DNA from: Mangrovimonas sp.
Lineage (GTDB): Bacteria > Bacteroidota > Bacteroidia > Flavobacteriales > Flavobacteriaceae
Direction: 5' to 3'
Assembly: GCA_020435705.1 (NCBI GenBank)
Contig: JAGQZG010000004.1
Coordinates: 1 to 38,261 of the forward strand
DNA length: 38,261 bases
The translations under genes were made by a program, and so were the position numbers. How positions within the stretch are numbered: the stretch's first letter is position 1; every line of letters begins with the position of its first letter. This document shows, piece by piece, positions 15,732-24,913 of this stretch. The notes below the pieces were generated by a model. That model searched no databases and was not told the DNA's origin. It saw only the letters and a program-made list of their open reading frames with translations.

Positions 15732-17213
15732 ATGGAAAGTCAAGAGATCAAACCTAGCACACCGCAAGACGAGCACATTGTAGAAAATAGAGAATTAAAC
15801 ATCTGGGAAGCCCTTATCCCTGTATTTGCCCTTGTGGGAATGCTAGCCTATAACGTTTATACTTATGGTGAAGACGCCCTCAGTGGCTCCAATCAGTTTG
15901 TCTTGTTAATGGGTGCAGCCGTTGCTGCTATCGTTGGCTTTTTCAACAAGGTTAAGTTTGATCAAATGCTGGAAGAAGTTGCCGAGAACATCAAGTCAAC
16001 CTCCAGTTCAATTTTGATTTTGCTTATGGTGGGTGCACTGGCAGGAACATGGCTCATTAGCGGGATCATTCCAACGATGATTTATTACGGACTTCAAGTC
16101 TTGAACCCCAGTATTTTTCTAGCCGCCTGTGTCATTATTTGCGCTATTATTTCCGTAGCCACTGGCAGTAGCTGGACTACCTCGGCCACCGTGGGTATCG
16201 CACTTATTGGAATTGCCGATGCCCTGGGCGTACCGCTTGGCATGACGGCTGGAGCCATTTTATCGGGTGCTTACTTTGGAGATAAAATATCGCCTATGAG
16301 CGATACCACCAACCTCGCTCCCGCTATGGCTGGCACCGATTTGTTTACGCACATTAGGTATATGCTTCTCACCACGACTCCAACCATTATTGTTACCTTA
16401 ATCGTTTTCATAATCATTGGACTTAATCTGGAAACCCATGGCGCTGCCGATACACACCTCATACTTCAGGACATCAAATCTGCTTTTAATGTGAGTCCGT
16501 GGCTATTTTTGGTTCCCATTATCGTCATTGTACTCATTGTTAAAAAAACATCTCCTTTGGTGGCGCTTCTCGTAGGTACGTTACTAGGTGGCGTGGCTGC
16601 CCTTGTTTTTCAACCGGGAATTGTAACTACAATAGGTGGCGGATCAACTTTAGATTTCACAACCGGTTACAAAGGCATCATGAACGCCATTACAATTGAC
16701 ACTGCAGTACCAACAGACAACGAGGCCTTGCAAGGCTTGTTTAAAGCCGGAGGCATGTCAAAAATGCTTGGGACCATTTGGCTCATCTTATGCGCCATGA
16801 CTTTTGGAGGCATTATGGACGCCATTGGAGCATTGACCACCATAAGCAAAGCGTTATTGAAATTATTCCATACCACTTTTGGGCTGTTTGCCAGTACCGT
16901 GGCTAGCTGTCTTGCTTTAAATATCACAGCAAGCGACCAATACTTGGCAATTGTTGTTCCTGGAAAGATGTATGCCAAAGCATTTAAAGAAAAAGGGCTT
17001 GCTCCCGAAAATCTCTCCAGAACCTTAGAAGACAGTGGTACCGTAACTTCCGTTTTGGTTCCTTGGAATACTTGTGGTGCTTACCAAAGTGGCGTATTGG
17101 GCGTAGATACCTTACACTATGCAGGGTATGCTATTTTCAATTGGCTTAGCCCTTTTACTACACTTCTATTTGCCGCTTTTGGAATCAAAATTAGAACACT
17201 GCTGAAAAAATAG
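15732..17213 (+). CDS. nhaC: NhaC-family Na+/H+ antiporter-type transporter
   Basis: A 493-residue inner-membrane protein with about 11-12 hydrophobic segments and NhaC-family signatures, including ATGSSWTTSATVGIALIG, GAYFGDKISPMSDTTNLAP and the C-terminal DSGTVTSVLVPWNTCG. NhaC antiporters exchange cytoplasmic Na+ for H+, but the superfamily also contains amino-acid carriers (for example the MetT-type methionine transporter proposed from comparative genomics). Next to a sulfur-amino-acid lyase and an Lrp-type regulator, import of the lyase's substrate is a serious alternative to plain sodium export. The N-terminal 25 residues are hydrophilic and acidic. The gene has its own likely promoter after the lyase terminator. 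Confidence 0.88.
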   Translation: MESQEIKPSTPQDEHIVENRELNIWEALIPVFALVGMLAYNVYTYGEDALSGSNQFVLLMGAAVAAIVGFFNKVKFDQMLEEVAENIKSTSSSILILLMVGALAGTWLISGIIPTMIYYGLQVLNPSIFLAACVIICAIISVATGSSWTTSATVGIALIGIADALGVPLGMTAGAILSGAYFGDKISPMSDTTNLAPAMAGTDLFTHIRYMLLTTTPTIIVTLIVFIIIGLNLETHGAADTHLILQDIKSAFNVSPWLFLVPIIVIVLIVKKTSPLVALLVGTLLGGVAALVFQPGIVTTIGGGSTLDFTTGYKGIMNAITIDTAVPTDNEALQGLFKAGGMSKMLGTIWLILCAMTFGGIMDAIGALTTISKALLKLFHTTFGLFASTVASCLALNITASDQYLAIVVPGKMYAKAFKEKGLAPENLSRTLEDSGTVTSVLVPWNTCGAYQSGVLGVDTLHYAGYAIFNWLSPFTTLLFAAFGIKIRTLLKK

Positions 17214-17250
17214 GGTTTTCCCTAGGCTATTGTTAAATTGATAGTTTTTT
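17211..17250 (+). terminator. weak terminator region after the NhaC-family gene
   Basis: Two small hairpins follow one another: TAGGG-TTTT-CCCTA (17211-17224, overlapping the stop codon) and CTATTG / TGATAG (17227-17244, two G-U pairs) followed by six T residues (17245-17250). Neither is strong, so termination may be partial. Confidence 0.4.
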
Positions 17251-17330
17251 ATGTAGGAAATTATTGAATCGATAATTTTCAACCTTTTATTTTGAGCCAA
17301 TTCAGATGTCCTATTTTAGGATAAGATTTT

Positions 17331-17374
17331 ATGATAAGAATCATTATTTATTGGTATTTCTTAACTTAAATTTG
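17331..17374 (+). promoter_or_regulatory. peroxiredoxin operon promoter with ATGAT-N4-ATCAT palindrome
   Basis: A perfect TAAATTTG (17367-17374) matches the Bacteroidota -7 element and lies 29 bases before the peroxiredoxin ATG. No TTG is found at the proper -33 distance; the nearest (17351-17353) leaves only 13 bases. Instead the palindrome ATGAT-AAGA-ATCAT (17331-17344) is centred 29.5 bases upstream of the first T of the -7 element, about -43 relative to the expected start. This is typical of activator-dependent promoters. The same arrangement with the same distance precedes the methylmalonyl-CoA operon at 30985-31028. Confidence 0.6.
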
Positions 17375-17403
17375 TGCCATTATTAACCTCAAACAAATAT
17401 ATA

Positions 17404-18048
17404 ATGGCTTTTGTTGGAAAAAGATTCCCAAACTTAAGTGTTAATGCCATGAACGAGATGGGCGACACTTTTAAACTTAACGTTCTTGAAGAAGCATTAA
17501 AAAACAACAAAAAAGTAGTGCTTTTCTGGTATCCAAAGGATTTCACCTTTGTTTGTCCTACTGAACTGCATGCGTTTCAAGCAGCACTTCCTGAATTCGA
17601 AAAAAGAAACACCCTAGTTATTGGTGCCTCTTGCGATACTGCCGAAGTTCACTTCGCTTGGTTAAACACTGCTAAGGACAATGGCGGGATTGAAGGCGTT
17701 ACCTATCCAATTTTGGCCGATTCCAATAGAAATCTTGCCTCAGCATTAGGGATTTTAGACATTACTTCTGAATCTTATGATGAAGAAACCGGTCTTTATA
17801 CTGTTGAAGGTGACAATGTAAGTTATCGTGCTACTTATATTATTGATGAAGAAGGTGTGGTACAACACGAAAGCATCAACAACATGCCCTTGGGAAGAAA
17901 TGTTTCTGAATTTTTAAGAATCATTGATGCCTTAACCCATGTTCAGGAAAAAGGAGAAGTTTGCTCGGCCAACTGGGAAGAAGGTAAAGATGCCATGAAT
18001 GCCAATAGAAATGGTGTAGCCGAATATTTAGCCACTCACATAAACTAA
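17404..18048 (+). CDS. typical 2-Cys peroxiredoxin (AhpC/Prx1 class)
   Basis: A 214-residue peroxiredoxin that reduces hydrogen peroxide, organic peroxides and possibly peroxynitrite. The peroxidatic Cys51 is in FTFVCPTE and the resolving cysteine near residue 187 is in GEVCSANW, where the usual family sequence is VCPANW. I start at the ATG at 17404 (MAFVGKRFPNL); an in-frame upstream TTG at 17374 would overlap the -7 promoter element. The ORF ends 7 bases before the ATG of a thioredoxin-like gene, which in turn overlaps the DUF6952 gene. No AhpF reductase is nearby, so the thioredoxin-like protein is a plausible electron donor. The preceding promoter carries a candidate activator site. Confidence 0.94.
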   Translation: MAFVGKRFPNLSVNAMNEMGDTFKLNVLEEALKNNKKVVLFWYPKDFTFVCPTELHAFQAALPEFEKRNTLVIGASCDTAEVHFAWLNTAKDNGGIEGVTYPILADSNRNLASALGILDITSESYDEETGLYTVEGDNVSYRATYIIDEEGVVQHESINNMPLGRNVSEFLRIIDALTHVQEKGEVCSANWEEGKDAMNANRNGVAEYLATHIN

Positions 18049-18055
18049 GTTGAAT

Positions 18056-18370
18056 ATGGTATCTGAATTAAATCAAGACAACTTGGGCCAATTAATTTCC
18101 GAAAATGAGATTGTAATCGTACAATATTCAGCCTCTTGGTGTGGTAATTGCCGTATCATGAAGCCCAAGTTCAAAAAATTGGCCACCGAAACTGATAATG
18201 CACAGTTTGTAATGGTTGATGCCGAAAAATTTCCTGAATCACGAAAATTGGCAAATGTGAACAACTTACCAACATTCGCAACGTTCAAAAAGGGAACTTT
18301 TGTAAATCAGGTACAGACCAACAAATTTGAAGTTTTAAAAGATCTAGTAGATGAAGTTGCCAGTAATTAA
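18056..18370 (+). CDS. thioredoxin-family protein with WCGNC active site
   Basis: A 104-residue single-domain thioredoxin fold. The active site is Cys29-Gly-Asn-Cys32 in SASWCGNCRIMKP, instead of CGPC of classic thioredoxin. The cis-proline is present in NNLPTFATF. No signal peptide is visible, so it should act in the cytoplasm. The start is the ATG at 18056; an in-frame TTG two codons earlier (18050) directly follows the peroxiredoxin stop codon and is less likely. Placement between a 2-Cys peroxiredoxin and a 20-base overlap with the DUF6952 gene suggests it reduces that peroxiredoxin. The altered CxxC dipeptide should shift its redox potential; this is inference. Confidence 0.92.
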   Translation: MVSELNQDNLGQLISENEIVIVQYSASWCGNCRIMKPKFKKLATETDNAQFVMVDAEKFPESRKLANVNNLPTFATFKKGTFVNQVQTNKFEVLKDLVDEVASN

Positions 18371-18608
18371 ACACCTCACGCAATTTATTGAGGAAAACGA
18401 TGAAGATTTCGTCATTGAAACTATTGAAACTTTGGAAGCTTTGACCGAAGTTCCTTCTCTTAAGGATGAAGAACTGGATGTTATTGGCGAGTTGATTTCC
18501 AACCTTTATGGTGCTTTGGAAGTAAACAAACTGATTAAAGAAGGTACTCCAAAAAAAGAAGCCTTGAATCAATTCATGTCCAGGGTTTTAAGTTCTATAG
18601 ATACGTAA
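18351..18608 (+). CDS. DUF6952-family small protein
   Basis: An 85-residue acidic, probably all-helical soluble protein (MKLPVIKHLTQFIEENDEDF..., TLEALTEVPSLKDEELDVIG, then a C-terminal helix LNQFMSRVLSSI). I recognise it as DUF6952, a small Bacteroidota family with no known function. It has no cysteine. Its ATG lies within the thioredoxin-like gene (20-base overlap), so the two are almost certainly translated together. With a peroxiredoxin just upstream, a role in thiol-based peroxide defence, for example as a partner or stabiliser of the thioredoxin-like protein, is plausible but unproven. A strong hairpin terminator follows 31 bases after the stop. Confidence 0.85.
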   Translation: MKLPVIKHLTQFIEENDEDFVIETIETLEALTEVPSLKDEELDVIGELISNLYGALEVNKLIKEGTPKKEALNQFMSRVLSSIDT

Positions 18609-18639
18609 CAAACCTCTTTATAATTAGCATTTTTTTATA

Positions 18640-18669
18640 GAAAAGGCCTCGCAAATGCGAGGCCTTTTC
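18640..18669. terminator. bidirectional terminator between the peroxiredoxin operon and katG
   Basis: A 14-bp perfect GC-rich stem (arms 18640-18653 and 18656-18669, core AAAAGGCCTCGCA) with A-rich left and T-rich right arms, lying between two convergent genes. It can serve as a Rho-independent terminator on both strands. Confidence 0.92.
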
Positions 18670-18695
18670 TTTTGAGACAAAAACTTGCTATTAAT

Positions 18696-20912
<2,217 letters not shown>

Positions 20913-21011
20913 TTAAAATTATGAATTAGTTATCTAATATTGAAGGGATTTCATTTGAATAAATTATATTAAAATTGATAAAATTTATGAGTTTAACCGT
21001 CAAATTATTCT

Positions 21012-21019
21012 TAGTTTTG
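21012..21019 (+). promoter_or_regulatory. -7 promoter element of tpx
   Basis: A perfect TAGTTTTG stands 24 bases before the tpx ATG. No TTG is found at the -33 distance. The near-palindrome ATAAA-A-TTTAT (20978-20988) lies in the upstream position but does not match the ATGAT-N4-ATCAT motif of the peroxiredoxin promoter. Confidence 0.5.
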
Positions 21020-21043
21020 AATACACACTAAATATTAAAAACT

Positions 21044-21544
21044 ATGGCCACTGTAACATTAAAAGGGAATCCTATACACACGTCTGCTGAACTACCCAAA
21101 GTAGGCTCACCAGCACCAGATTTTATTTTGACCGCTAACGATCTTTCTTCAAAATCCTTAAAAGATTTTTCAGGGAGCAATTTGGTTCTTAATATTTTTC
21201 CAAGCATTGATACGGGAACCTGCGCACAATCCGTAAGGTCTTTCAACAAAAAAGCTAGTGAATTGAAAAACACAAAAGTCCTGTGCATCTCAAGAGATTT
21301 GCCTTTTGCACAAGCACGGTTTTGTGGCGCTGAAGGGATTGACAATGTAATCACTCTTTCCGATTTTAAAGAGGGTAGCTTTGGCAAGGATTACGGATTG
21401 GACTTTACCGATGGTCCCTTGGAAGGTCTGCATTCTAGATGCATTGTGGTTGTAGACGAAAATGGAATTGTCAAATATACCGAACAAGTTCAGGAAATTG
21501 TTGACGAGCCTAATTACGAGGCTGCAATTAATGCACTCCATTAA
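21044..21544 (+). CDS. tpx: thiol peroxidase (atypical 2-Cys peroxiredoxin)
   Basis: A 166-residue Tpx that reduces hydrogen and alkyl peroxides using thioredoxin. The peroxidatic Cys60 is in IDTGTCAQSVR and the resolving Cys94 in ARFCGAEGI, the spacing expected for Tpx. The SRDLPFAQ and SRCIVVVDENG segments are also typical. It is divergent from katG and starts 24 bases after a perfect -7 element. It is the third peroxide-detoxifying enzyme within about 4 kb. No clear terminator follows; only a weak hairpin (TGGG...CCCA, 21587-21611) without a T-run lies before meaB, so read-through into meaB is possible. Confidence 0.97.
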   Translation: MATVTLKGNPIHTSAELPKVGSPAPDFILTANDLSSKSLKDFSGSNLVLNIFPSIDTGTCAQSVRSFNKKASELKNTKVLCISRDLPFAQARFCGAEGIDNVITLSDFKEGSFGKDYGLDFTDGPLEGLHSRCIVVVDENGIVKYTEQVQEIVDEPNYEAAINALH

Positions 21545-21629
21545 TTCAACACTTTTCAATATCCAAGGAAATTAAAAGGAAAATACTGGGTATCGCAAAT
21601 TTTGCTGCCCAACCAACAAAATAGTATCA

Positions 21630-22640
21630 ATGAAGGCTTACAAACCCAAAAACAGACTTACCGCAAAGGCTTATGTTGATGGTGTTTTAAGTGGTGACAG
21701 AGTTATCTTATCCAGAGCCATCACTGTAGTGGAAAGTAATTTGGAGAGCGACAAAGTTCTAGCCAAAACCATTATCCAGGAAATTTTACCCCATTCAGGA
21801 AACTCTATAAGAATAGGAATTACTGGTGTTCCGGGTGTGGGGAAAAGCACTTTTATTGAGGCCTTTGGAAAATATCTTATCAAGCTAGGTCATAAAGTGG
21901 CCATCCTGTCCATTGACCCCAGCAGTCAACGTTCCAAAGGAAGCATTTTAGGCGACAAGACTCGCATGGAACAACTTAGTGGTATGGAAGAAGCCTATAT
22001 AAGACCTTCTGCCTCTGGAGAAACATTAGGCGGCGTTGCCAATAAAACTGGAGAAAGTATGCTCCTGTGCGAAGCGGCTGGTTATGATGTAATCTTGATT
22101 GAGACAGTGGGCGTAGGCCAGTCGGAAACTGCCGTACATGGCATGACCGATTTTTTCCTGCTTCTTATGTTGGCCGGTGCGGGCGATGAACTTCAGGGCA
22201 TCAAAAAAGGTATCATGGAAATGGCCGACATGGTCGTAATCAATAAAGCCGATGCTGATAATGTTCAAAAAAGCGAGCGGGCCAGAGTTCAATATCAAAA
22301 TGCTTTACATCTTTTTCCTTTAGCCGAATCTGGTTGGTCTCCAGTTGTAACCAAAGCCTCTTCTGTTGAAAACACTGGGATTGAAAGAGTTTGGGAAGAA
22401 ATCATGAAGTATAAGGAATTGGTAACCACTAATGGTTATTTTGAGAACAATAGAAACCATCAAAAAATAAAATGGCTATACAATAACATTAACGACGAGT
22501 TGAAGCGCTTGTTCTACAATTCAAAAGATGTTGAAAGCAAGCTCTCCCTTTTAAAAGAAGACATTATCTCTTCTAAAGTGTCTCCAGTTGAAGCTGCCCA
22601 ACAAATTATAGAGACCTTCAAAAAATCATTTAAACCCTAA
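21630..22640 (+). CDS. meaB: methylmalonyl-CoA mutase-associated GTPase MeaB
   Basis: A 336-residue G3E-family P-loop GTPase that loads and protects the adenosylcobalamin cofactor of methylmalonyl-CoA mutase. The Walker A motif GVPGVGKST spans residues 66-74. The family segments ILSIDPSSQRSKGSILGDKTRM, RPSASGETLGGVA, ILIETVGVGQSE and VVINKADADN (NKxD) follow. It starts at the ATG at 21630 and converges on mutB, its expected client, with a shared bidirectional terminator between them. It is on the opposite strand from the mutase operon and therefore under separate control, perhaps partly by read-through from tpx. Confidence 0.96.
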   Translation: MKAYKPKNRLTAKAYVDGVLSGDRVILSRAITVVESNLESDKVLAKTIIQEILPHSGNSIRIGITGVPGVGKSTFIEAFGKYLIKLGHKVAILSIDPSSQRSKGSILGDKTRMEQLSGMEEAYIRPSASGETLGGVANKTGESMLLCEAAGYDVILIETVGVGQSETAVHGMTDFFLLLMLAGAGDELQGIKKGIMEMADMVVINKADADNVQKSERARVQYQNALHLFPLAESGWSPVVTKASSVENTGIERVWEEIMKYKELVTTNGYFENNRNHQKIKWLYNNINDELKRLFYNSKDVESKLSLLKEDIISSKVSPVEAAQQIIETFKKSFKP

Positions 22641-22644
22641 AAAA

Positions 22645-22673
22645 CAAAACCCAATGTAAAACATTGGGTTTTG
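22645..22673. terminator. bidirectional terminator between meaB and mutB
   Basis: A 13-bp perfect stem (22645-22657 and 22661-22673, core AAAACCCAATGT) with a 3-base loop, A-rich on the left and T-rich on the right. It lies 4 bases after the meaB stop and 20 bases from the mutB stop on the other strand, and can end both transcripts. Confidence 0.9.
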
Positions 22674-22693
22674 AAATCAAATTATTTCTACTC

Positions 22694-24826
22694 TTAATCT
22701 TGTTCCAAATATTTTTCCATGATTGTGATGGCAGATTTTGCAATAACGGTTCCAGGACCAAAAATGGCTGCTACGTTTCGGTCTAACAGATATTGATAAT
22801 CTTGCTCTGGAATAACTCCTCCGGCAAAGACCATAATATCTTGTCTTCCTAATTTACCCAATTCTTCAATTAACTGTGGAATGAGTGTTTTATGACCCGC
22901 CGCCAAACTAGAGGCACCTACAAAGTGCACATCATTCTCAATGGCTTGCTTGGCCACCTCTTCAGGCGTTTGGAATAATGGCCCCATATCAACATCAAAT
23001 CCTAAATCAGCAAAACTGGAAGCCACTACTTTAGCGCCTCTATCGTGCCCATCTTGCCCCATCTTGGCTATCATAACCCTTGGACGTCTCCCTTCAATTT
23101 CGGCAAATTTATCAGCCAATTTTTGGGCATCATTAAACACGCTATCACTCTTCACCTCTTTTTTATACACACCACTTATCAATCGGGTATCGGCTTGGTG
23201 GCGTCCAAAATGTGCTTCTAACGCATCGGAGATTTCCCCTAAAGTGGCAAAGTTTTCAGCGGCATCTACAGCCAACTCCAATAAATTTCCTTGACCAGTT
23301 TTGGCACAATTGGATAAGGCTTTCAATTTTGCATCAACCAATTCCTGATTCCTTTCAGCTTTTAGTTTTTTCAAACGCGCAATTTGGGAAATTCTCACGG
23401 CCGTGTTATCAACCTCCAAAATTTCTATATCGGATTTCTCATTGGTTTGGAATTTATTCACCCCTACCAATATATCCTGTCCGGAGTCAATACGAGCTTG
23501 TTTTCGGGCGGCCGCTTCTTCAATACGCATTTTGGGCACACCTGTTTCAATGGCTTTAGCCATACCTCCCAGTTCTTCCACTTCTTCAATCAATTTCCAA
23601 GCCTTTTTGGCAATTTCCTGAGTCAGATACTCCACATAATACGAACCCGCCCAAGGATCCACAGATTTTGTTATTTGGGTTTCCTCTTGAATATAAATTT
23701 GTGTATTTCGGGCAATTCTCGCAGAAAAATCCGTTGGCAAGGCAATGGCTTCATCCAAAGCATTGGTATGTAGCGACTGCGTACCACCTAATCCTGCAGC
23801 CATCGCTTCTATACAGGTTCTAGCCACATTGTTGAACGGATCTTGCTCGCTCAAACTCCACCCAGAGGTTTGACTATGGGTACGTAAAGCCATGGATTTT
23901 GGGTTTTGAGGATTGAATTGCTTGATGATTTTTGCCCATAGCATACGAGCAGCTCTCATTTTGGCAATTTCCATAAAATGGTTCATTCCTACAGCCCAGA
24001 AAAAGGACAACCTTGGAGCGAAATCGTCTATTTTCAATCCAGAGGCCAAACCTGTTCTAATGTACTCCAACCCATCGGCCAGAGTATAAGCCAGCTCAAT
24101 ATCAGCCGTAGCACCTGCCTCTTGCATGTGGTAACCACTAATGGAAATAGAATTGAACTTAGGCATGTACTTCGTGGTGTATTCAAAAATATCACCAATA
24201 ATTCGCATGGAAGGTAGTGGTGGATAAATATAGGTGTTACGCACCATGAATTCCTTTAAAATATCATTTTGAATGGTGCCGCTCAATTGATCCAAGGACA
24301 CGCCTTGCTTTTTGGCCGCAGCAATGTAAAACGCCATAACAGGCAATACGGCTCCGTTCATGGTCATGGAAACCGACATTTTATCCAATGGAATTTGGTC
24401 AAACAAAATTTCCATATCCCAAATAGAATCTATTGCAACACCTGCCTTACCTACATCGCCTGTTACCCGAGGATGATCGGAATCATACCCTCTATGGGTT
24501 GCCAAGTCAAATGCCACAGACAAGCCTTTTTGTCCTGCGGCAAGGTTTCTTCTGTAAAAGGCATTGGATTCTTCGGCGGTTGAAAATCCGGCATATTGAC
24601 GAATGGTCCAAGGTCTGGTGACATACATCGTGCTGTAAGGCCCTCTTAAATACGGAGGGATTCCTGCTGCATACTGTAAATGTTCTGAGTCTTTGATGTC
24701 CGCTTTTGAAAAATGCGTTTTCACTGGAATGCCTTCCGGTGTTTCCCAACTCTTTTCATTTGCTGAAGACACTGGTTTATGTTCGGTAACGGTGTCTAAT
24801 ACTAAATCTGAAAAATCCCGTTTCAT
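22694..24826 (-). CDS. mutB: methylmalonyl-CoA mutase, large (catalytic, B12-binding) subunit
   Basis: A 710-residue mutase alpha chain that interconverts (R)-methylmalonyl-CoA and succinyl-CoA by radical chemistry. The N-terminal barrel (from [14 protein letters not shown] onward, with [14 protein letters not shown] and [11 protein letters not shown]) occupies about 65-530. The C-terminal cobalamin domain has the base-off DxHxxG motif in [10 protein letters not shown] near residues 590-598, followed by GASSLAAGH and FAGGVIP. It lies 87 bases after the small-subunit gene, a longer gap than elsewhere in the operon and one that can fold into a hairpin. MeaB is encoded convergently. The heterodimeric arrangement of this and the next gene resembles Propionibacterium MutA/MutB. 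Confidence 0.97.
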   Translation of the reverse strand: MKRDFSDLVLDTVTEHKPVSSANEKSWETPEGIPVKTHFSKADIKDSEHLQYAAGIPPYLRGPYSTMYVTRPWTIRQYAGFSTAEESNAFYRRNLAAGQKGLSVAFDLATHRGYDSDHPRVTGDVGKAGVAIDSIWDMEILFDQIPLDKMSVSMTMNGAVLPVMAFYIAAAKKQGVSLDQLSGTIQNDILKEFMVRNTYIYPPLPSMRIIGDIFEYTTKYMPKFNSISISGYHMQEAGATADIELAYTLADGLEYIRTGLASGLKIDDFAPRLSFFWAVGMNHFMEIAKMRAARMLWAKIIKQFNPQNPKSMALRTHSQTSGWSLSEQDPFNNVARTCIEAMAAGLGGTQSLHTNALDEAIALPTDFSARIARNTQIYIQEETQITKSVDPWAGSYYVEYLTQEIAKKAWKLIEEVEELGGMAKAIETGVPKMRIEEAAARKQARIDSGQDILVGVNKFQTNEKSDIEILEVDNTAVRISQIARLKKLKAERNQELVDAKLKALSNCAKTGQGNLLELAVDAAENFATLGEISDALEAHFGRHQADTRLISGVYKKEVKSDSVFNDAQKLADKFAEIEGRRPRVMIAKMGQDGHDRGAKVVASSFADLGFDVDMGPLFQTPEEVAKQAIENDVHFVGASSLAAGHKTLIPQLIEELGKLGRQDIMVFAGGVIPEQDYQYLLDRNVAAIFGPGTVIAKSAITIMEKYLEQD

Positions 24827-24859
24827 CTGTTATTATTTAGTGTTGTTAAAAGGTTCAAT

Positions 24860-24910
24860 GCCATGTCCTAATTATCGTTTCCTACCCACATCTTGGTGTT
24901 GGACATTGGC
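24860..24910 (-). other. intercistronic inverted repeat between mutA and mutB
   Basis: GCCATGTCC (24860-24868) and GGACATTGGC (24901-24910) are inverted repeats that can pair over 9 bp with one bulged base, closing a 32-base loop in the operon mRNA. There is no T-run, so it does not look like a terminator. It may affect mRNA stability or processing between the two subunit genes. Confidence 0.4.
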
Positions 24911-24913
24911 CTA

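Noticed and set aside
17331..17349. The ATGAT...ATCATTAT stretch as a Fur or PerR box
   Set aside because: The spacing between half-sites (4 bases) does not fit the classic 19-base Fur or 15-base PerR consensus, and the same dyad with the same spacing occurs at the mce promoter, which fits a Crp/FNR-like site better. Fur-family binding cannot be fully excluded.
21587..21611. Hairpin TGGG...CCCA as a tpx terminator
   Set aside because: The stem is interrupted and there is no T-run after it.
24473..24486. A third exact ATGAT-N4-ATCAT palindrome
   Set aside because: It lies inside mutB and encodes the conserved Y-D-S-D-H segment of the mutase barrel, with no TAnnTTTG element at the 29.5-base distance. 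It is a coding coincidence and shows that the motif alone is not rare enough to mean regulation; only the fixed distance to a promoter makes the other two notable.
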